From an uncultured Atopobiaceae bacterium (GTDB taxonomy: Bacteria; Actinomycetota; Coriobacteriia; Coriobacteriales; Atopobiaceae), in assembly GCA_947625405.1 (NCBI GenBank), contig CANQOF010000015.1, positions 1-46,624 of the forward strand: a DNA stretch of 46,624 nucleotides, given 5' to 3'. The position numbers and the translations under genes were made by a program. Positions 43,002-46,624 of the stretch are shown piece after piece (within the stretch, counting starts at the first letter, position 1; each line of letters opens with the position of its first letter). The notes beneath the pieces were generated by a model that saw only the letters and a list, made by a program, of their open reading frames with translations, ran no database searches and was not told the DNA's origin.

Positions 43002-43838
43002 GTGGCGCGCGTGCTACGTTGCCCCGAGCCCGGGGATCCCCTGCCCAAGCTCTTCACGGAGCTCACGAATCGCCAGCTCAGGAAATCACTCGAGGCCGAG
43101 CGCGGCATCCTCATCGCGGAATCGACGCTCGTGGTGGAAAAGGCGCTCGCGCGCGGCCTTGAGCCCGTGGCGCTGCTCGTCGCCGAGCGACGGCTTGAGG
43201 CGCTCGATGCGCTCATCGCGCGCCTTCCCGAGTGCACGCCCGTCTACGCGTTGAGCGATGCGGACGTGGAATCCATCACCGGGTATCGCGTCCATCGCGG
43301 GGTGCTCGGGGCGTTCGAGCGTCCCGCGTCGCTCGCGCCACGGGAGGTCTCACGGCACGCGTCGAGGCTCTGCATTCTTGAGGCGAGCGTCGACGCCACG
43401 AACGTCGGCGCCATCTTCCGCTCTGCCGCCGCTCTCGGCGCGGATGGCGTGCTCATCGATCCCACCTGCGCGGACCCGCTCGAGCGGCGCTGCCTTCGCA
43501 CCTCCATGGGCTGCGTGCTCGAGATCCCTTGGGCGCGGCTCGCCGCCTGGCCCGAGCCAGCGCTCGCCGAACTTCGCGCGCAGGGATTCACGATCGCCTC
43601 GTGCGCGCTCTCCCCCACCGCGTTTGACCTCGCGGACTTCGCCGCGACCCGCCGCAAGGAAGGCGCGGACGGCAAGCTCGCGCTCGTCTTCGGCACCGAG
43701 GGCGAGGGTCTCGCTCCCGCCACCATCGCCGCCTCCGACCTCGCGCTTCGCATCCCCATGGCGCGCACCGTCGACTCGCTCAACGTCGCGAGCGCCGCCT
43801 CGATCTTCTTCTGGGAGCTCTTCAAGAGCTCGCCTTAG
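43002..43838 (+). CDS. SpoU/TrmH-family RNA 2'-O-ribose methyltransferase
   Basis: SAM-dependent ribose methyltransferase with the trefoil-knot fold; 278 residues. Motif 1 is DATNVGAIFRSAAALGADG (catalytic Arg), motif 2 VFGTEGEGL, and motif 3 RIPMARTVDSLNVASAASI. An N-terminal substrate-binding domain of ~110 residues precedes it. Target (rRNA or tRNA position) cannot be told. The GTG start at 43002 has no clear ribosome-binding site, but lies five bases after the gshA stop, so coupling is likely. Confidence 0.9.
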   Translation: MARVLRCPEPGDPLPKLFTELTNRQLRKSLEAERGILIAESTLVVEKALARGLEPVALLVAERRLEALDALIARLPECTPVYALSDADVESITGYRVHRGVLGAFERPASLAPREVSRHASRLCILEASVDATNVGAIFRSAAALGADGVLIDPTCADPLERRCLRTSMGCVLEIPWARLAAWPEPALAELRAQGFTIASCALSPTAFDLADFAATRRKEGADGKLALVFGTEGEGLAPATIAASDLALRIPMARTVDSLNVASAASIFFWELFKSSP

Positions 43839-43871
43839 AGTCCGTGCGCTGGCTGTCGGAAGTGGATCCGC

Positions 43872-43903
43872 GAAAAACAAGAACGCCCCGGCATAGCCGG
43901 GGC
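43872..43903 (-). terminator. Terminator of the tRNA-Gln/tRNA-Glu transcript
   Basis: Perfect 8-bp stem GCCCCGGC / GCCGGGGC with loop of three bases, followed on the minus strand by TTCTTGTTTTTC. It may also slow read-through from the converging methyltransferase gene. Confidence 0.85.
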
Positions 43904-43913
43904 GCTTCATGTT

Positions 43914-43989
43914 TGGTAGCCCGTACCAGATTCGAACTGGTGATCTTCGCCTTGAGAGGGCGATGTCCTAACCGCTAGACGAACGGGCC
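43914..43989 (-). tRNA. tRNA-Glu (anticodon CTC)
   Basis: Complete cloverleaf of 76 bases. The acceptor GGCCCGT pairs with ACGGGCT, with a G1-U72 wobble. The D arm is GTCTAGCGGTTAGGAC, the anticodon loop CTCTCAA, and the T arm has ACCAG-TTCGAAT-CTGGT. A73 is followed by an encoded CCA. It reads GAG codons. Confidence 0.96.
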
Positions 43990-44008
43990 GTACGTGCCGG
44001 CAGGACGG

Positions 44009-44082
44009 TGGCTGGGATGGAGAGAATCGAACTCCCATTGACGGAACCAGAATCCGCTGTCCTACCGTTAGACGACATCCCA
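44009..44082 (-). tRNA. tRNA-Gln (anticodon CTG)
   Basis: Complete cloverleaf of 74 bases. The acceptor TGGGATG pairs with CATCCCA (U1-A72), the anticodon loop is TTCTGGT, the T arm GGGAG-TTCGATT-CTCTC, and G73 is followed by an encoded CCA. It reads CAG codons. It lies 19 bases upstream of tRNA-Glu in the same transcript. Confidence 0.96.
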
Positions 44083-44108
44083 AAGTGGACGTCCTGCAAA
44101 GCGGGATC

Positions 44109-44137
44109 ACTCTAAGGCATAACCGCCAGTTTCGCAA
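44109..44137 (-). promoter_or_regulatory. Promoter of the tRNA operon
   Basis: On the minus strand TTGCGA (44137-44132), a 17-base spacer, and TAGAGT (44114-44109). Each hexamer matches its consensus at four of six positions and the spacing is ideal. It lies about 27 bases before the tRNA-Gln 5' end. Confidence 0.65.
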
Positions 44138-44180
44138 ATCACCCGATCTTCCGTCTCCTCATCTCCTCCAAGGGCACTCC

Positions 44181-46624
44181 TCACGCTCCGTCCGCGGCGC
44201 CCGGCGCAAGGCGCACGGCGTACCACGCAACGCCCTCTTGCTTCCATGCGCCCACGGGGGGAAGCGTGGGGAGTGTCTCGTATTCGTTGAGGTCAGCGGT
44301 CCAGAGGTGGCTGCCGAGGCCGCCATCGGCCGTCTGCTCGGAATTCCAGAGGCGATAGATCGGCGGAGTTTCCGCGCCGGGTGCGCCGTAGAACTTCACG
44401 CCCTCATCGATCCAACCGAGCGGCACGAGGCCCTCCACCTCGTGGGGGTTGGTGGTGTAGAGATGGTCGCCGTTATAGGGGTTGTAGAGCCTGGACACCT
44501 GCGAACATCCCTCGCCGTCCTCGGCATAGACGTAGAACTTCACGCCCTCGTCGATCCAGCCGAGCGGCACGAGGGTGTCGATCTCGTGCGAGTTCGCGGA
44601 GAGGAGATGGGCTCCGTTGTAGGGGTTGTAGAGCCTCGAAACGGGGACGGCCTCGGCGGGCTCCTGGGGGCTCGGGGGCGTAGGCGGCGTGGGCGGCGTA
44701 GGCGTGGAGCCGCCCTCGACGATGAGCGTGGCCGTGGCGGTGTAGGTGGCGGATCCCTCGGGATACGTCGCCTTGATGATGACGCCGTTCGAGGTGGAGG
44801 GAGTCGCGCTCGAGGGCGCCGTTACCGTGAAGACGGCGGTTGACGCGGGGTCTCCCTGGGCCTTGCCGTCGATCGAGGCGCCGGATTGGGAGTTGGCGCC
44901 GAAGGCGAGCCCGAGCTCAGCGGGCGCGATGTCGTCTTTAGGCTTGTAGTCTTCGGGCGGGAGCACGCCCGTCTGCGTGGGCTGCGGGAGGAGCGCCACG
45001 GTGTAGGTGGCCGTCTGGTTCGGCGCGACCGTCTGCGTCACCGGCCATACGAGAAGCGTTTTCGCGCTCTCGCTTCCCCACATGGCCGTGAGCGTCGTGT
45101 CCTCGGAGAAGGTGAGGCCGTCAAGCTCGACGCTGTGCCAATAGCCGTGCACGGGCGTGACGCCATCGCCCTCGCTATCCGCCTCGCCGTCCGTTTCACC
45201 TTCGAACCACTGGTACCACGCGAGGAAGTCGTGGCCGGGGTTCGTGGGGCCCGACGTATTCAGCTCCGCGAGCTGCTCCGCATCCAGCCCGTCGCCCTTG
45301 TCCACCATGAACGTCTTGAAGGGGATCGAGCCCCATGTGCCTCCGTTGCCTTGGAAGGTCACGTACACGGGATCGATGCCATCGACCACCTCGAAGGTCG
45401 CCGTGGCTGACACGCCCGCCCACGTGGCGCTCACATCCACCTTGCCATTGACCTCGGGCGCGGTGACGTTGAAGGAGAGGGTGTTTCCGCTCGTCGTGAT
45501 CCCCGTCACCTCGCAGAGGGGGTCGGTCGCGATGCCCACGTCGCCCGCGGCGAGCGCCACGTCGTGAAAGCTCGGGCTCGTGGTGGCCGTGGCCGTGAAG
45601 GAGACGATTCCCTTCGCCGAAACCGGCGCCGAGGCCTGCGCGAGCGTGAGCGAGGGCGTTCCCCACTGCGCGTAATACGTCACGTCTTTCGTGGTGGTCG
45701 TCGGGAAGCTCGTCAACTCCGAGGGAGATTCCTGCTGGGTTGCCCAGCCGAGGAAGACCTTATCAGATTTGTCCGGCGGTGTGGCGGGAGCCGAGAATTC
45801 ATTTCCCGAATCGACCGTGAGCGACTGCGTCGTAGCGCTCCCCCATGTGCCGCCATTCCCGTCGAACGTCACGGTTTTCGTGTCCTTCACCCACACGGCG
45901 GTGAGCGTCGTCTTTTGGTTGAAGACGTGGGAGGAGAGATCGCCTATCGTGCCACCGTTCGAATCCCGCCAATAGCCAAAGGCCAAGGTCGTATCCGAAT
46001 TCGTGGGCGTGCTCGTATAGCTCGGAAGCTTCCCGTCGACGTTAGTGGTTGCGGAATCCTCGGGACCTCCGGACCACGACCCTCCGCTCCCAAGGTTGAA
46101 CGAAACCTGGTAGCGCATGGGAAACGGGAGCGGCTTGATGACGCTCGTCGCGCCGTTGCCGTAGACGTCCTCGAGGAGCTCCCAAGGCTCGGGCGAGATG
46201 CTCGTCGTGCGACCCTTCGGATCGGCGGCGAAGGTGATCGAGCCTTGCGTCTCGCCCGGGCTATAGCTCGTCGACGCATTTTCCGAGGGAGAGATCACAT
46301 CGCCTACGACCGGGAAGAACGTAGTGAGGAGGGAACCGTCGATCTCCGGCTGGCCAGCTCCCGATGCCCCGAACTGGTAGGCGAGCTCGAGATCGACCTT
46401 CTCCCCCGCCTGCACTCCACTCTCGACGGGACTTGTCGAGGCGCCGGACGGCGTGAAGCCGAGCGACGTGAGCGCGAGCGGCTCGATCTCCACGCACTTC
46501 GCGCCGAGGGAGATGCCGGTGCTCGCGGCGGTCTGCGTGTTGCCCGCGCCCGCGAAGCTGAGGACGCGCACGCTCTCCGAGCCGCTCTCCCCTCCCCGGG
46601 CGAACCAGGGATAGAAGTCGGCCT
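44181..46624 (-). CDS. Secreted multi-repeat protein: InlB B-repeats and DUF5648-like C-terminal repeats (5' end outside window)
   Basis: Large surface or secreted protein; 814 C-terminal residues are visible and the frame is open at the right edge, so the signal peptide is not seen. Three InlB/Listeria-Bacteroides-type B-repeats occur, recognised by VTFDGNGGTWGS, VTFQGNGGTWGS and VSFNLGSGGSWSG starts and TLTAVW/TYYAQW ends, with an Ig-like segment between the second and third. A Thr/Pro spacer (PTPPTPPTPPS) leads to three DUF5648-like repeats beginning RLYNPYNG or RLWNSEQ and ending DEGVKFY or QEGVAWY. The protein ends ...GAADGA with no LPxTG motif, membrane helix or charged tail, so it is released or held by its repeats. 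Such proteins are presumed adhesins or wall-binding proteins. Confidence 0.88.
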   Translation of the reverse strand, partial: ADFYPWFARGGESGSESVRVLSFAGAGNTQTAASTGISLGAKCVEIEPLALTSLGFTPSGASTSPVESGVQAGEKVDLELAYQFGASGAGQPEIDGSLLTTFFPVVGDVISPSENASTSYSPGETQGSITFAADPKGRTTSISPEPWELLEDVYGNGATSVIKPLPFPMRYQVSFNLGSGGSWSGGPEDSATTNVDGKLPSYTSTPTNSDTTLAFGYWRDSNGGTIGDLSSHVFNQKTTLTAVWVKDTKTVTFDGNGGTWGSATTQSLTVDSGNEFSAPATPPDKSDKVFLGWATQQESPSELTSFPTTTTKDVTYYAQWGTPSLTLAQASAPVSAKGIVSFTATATTSPSFHDVALAAGDVGIATDPLCEVTGITTSGNTLSFNVTAPEVNGKVDVSATWAGVSATATFEVVDGIDPVYVTFQGNGGTWGSIPFKTFMVDKGDGLDAEQLAELNTSGPTNPGHDFLAWYQWFEGETDGEADSEGDGVTPVHGYWHSVELDGLTFSEDTTLTAMWGSESAKTLLVWPVTQTVAPNQTATYTVALLPQPTQTGVLPPEDYKPKDDIAPAELGLAFGANSQSGASIDGKAQGDPASTAVFTVTAPSSATPSTSNGVIIKATYPEGSATYTATATLIVEGGSTPTPPTPPTPPSPQEPAEAVPVSRLYNPYNGAHLLSANSHEIDTLVPLGWIDEGVKFYVYAEDGEGCSQVSRLYNPYNGDHLYTTNPHEVEGLVPLGWIDEGVKFYGAPGAETPPIYRLWNSEQTADGGLGSHLWTADLNEYETLPTLPPVGAWKQEGVAWYAVRLAPGAADGA
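44391..44640 (-). repeat. Direct repeat of ~106 bp, offset 144 bp, encoding the DUF5648-like units
   Basis: The stretches 44391-44496 and 44535-44640 are closely similar, including gaacttcacgccctc at the left and gggttgtagagcct at the right. The encoded units repeat every 48 residues (RLYNPYNG...LVPLGWIDEGVKFY). The third, C-terminal unit has diverged. Confidence 0.8.

Noticed and set aside
43914-44181. tRNA locus as an integration site for the adjacent surface-protein gene
   Set aside because: No integrase, no duplicated tRNA 3' end and no repeat resembling an attachment site were found in the visible sequence.

Overview
The window is chromosomal DNA from a GC-rich Actinomycetota bacterium, most likely an anaerobic Coriobacteriia member of the Olsenella/Atopobium type. 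The order rpmB | asp23-like - fakA - recG - rsmD - coaD - coiled-coil protein - DUF177 - rpmF - (plsX, acpP) - rnc - smc - ftsY - ffh is the classic actinobacterial backbone. The tRNA-Glu has a G1-U72 pair with an A73 discriminator, as I recall from other Actinomycetota. GTG and TTG starts are common. The secreted protein at the right edge combines InlB-type B-repeats with DUF5648-like repeats, an architecture I associate with Coriobacteriia. Species assignment is inference; no rRNA is present.

Layout, left to right. (1) 1-5.2 kb: a membrane-anchored polysaccharide deacetylase cut by the left edge (minus strand), then two plus-strand genes: cysteine aminopeptidase pepC with a strong terminator, and a GadC-like APC permease with a very long cytoplasmic tail. 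(2) 5.3-10.05 kb, minus strand: an fchA - folD - nitroreductase - azlC - azlD - Fe-alcohol dehydrogenase run, with the first three genes overlapping. (3) 10.1-14.05 kb, plus strand: ftsH and a large L,D-transpeptidase. (4) 14.1-28.9 kb, minus strand: one long housekeeping run from the Asp23-like gene down to ffh. It covers acyl-phosphate and acyl-carrier metabolism (fakA, plsX, acpP), recombination (recG), RNA processing (rsmD, rnc), CoA synthesis (coaD), chromosome condensation (smc) and protein targeting (ftsY, ffh). An internal promoter precedes the coiled-coil gene and a hairpin lies between rpmF and plsX. (5) 28.9-32 kb: divergent rpmB, thiN, and a FmdB-type zinc-ribbon protein. (6) 30.5-37 kb, minus strand: metK - priA - def - fmt - rsmB, tightly packed for translation start, N-terminal maturation and replication restart. 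(7) 37-43.8 kb: gltX (plus), a tandem pair of YbhN/LPG-synthase-TM membrane proteins (minus), then gshA and an SpoU-family rRNA/tRNA methyltransferase (plus). (8) 43.9-46.6 kb, minus strand: tRNA-Glu(CTC) and tRNA-Gln(CTG) with their own promoter and terminator, and a large repeat-rich secreted protein cut by the right edge.

No mobile element, CRISPR array or phage gene was seen, and no frameshifted gene. The observations most worth checking are: a FolD whose catalytic Lys and QLPLP motif are replaced, directly coupled to a stand-alone cyclodeaminase/cyclohydrolase that could take over the lost step; an RNase III with Asn at a normally invariant metal-binding Asp; an RsmB with a non-canonical SAM motif; a short coiled-coil protein in the conserved position of mycobacterial SepIVA; a perfect 12-bp palindrome on the start point of the main operon; and several membrane proteins with long disordered cytoplasmic tails.
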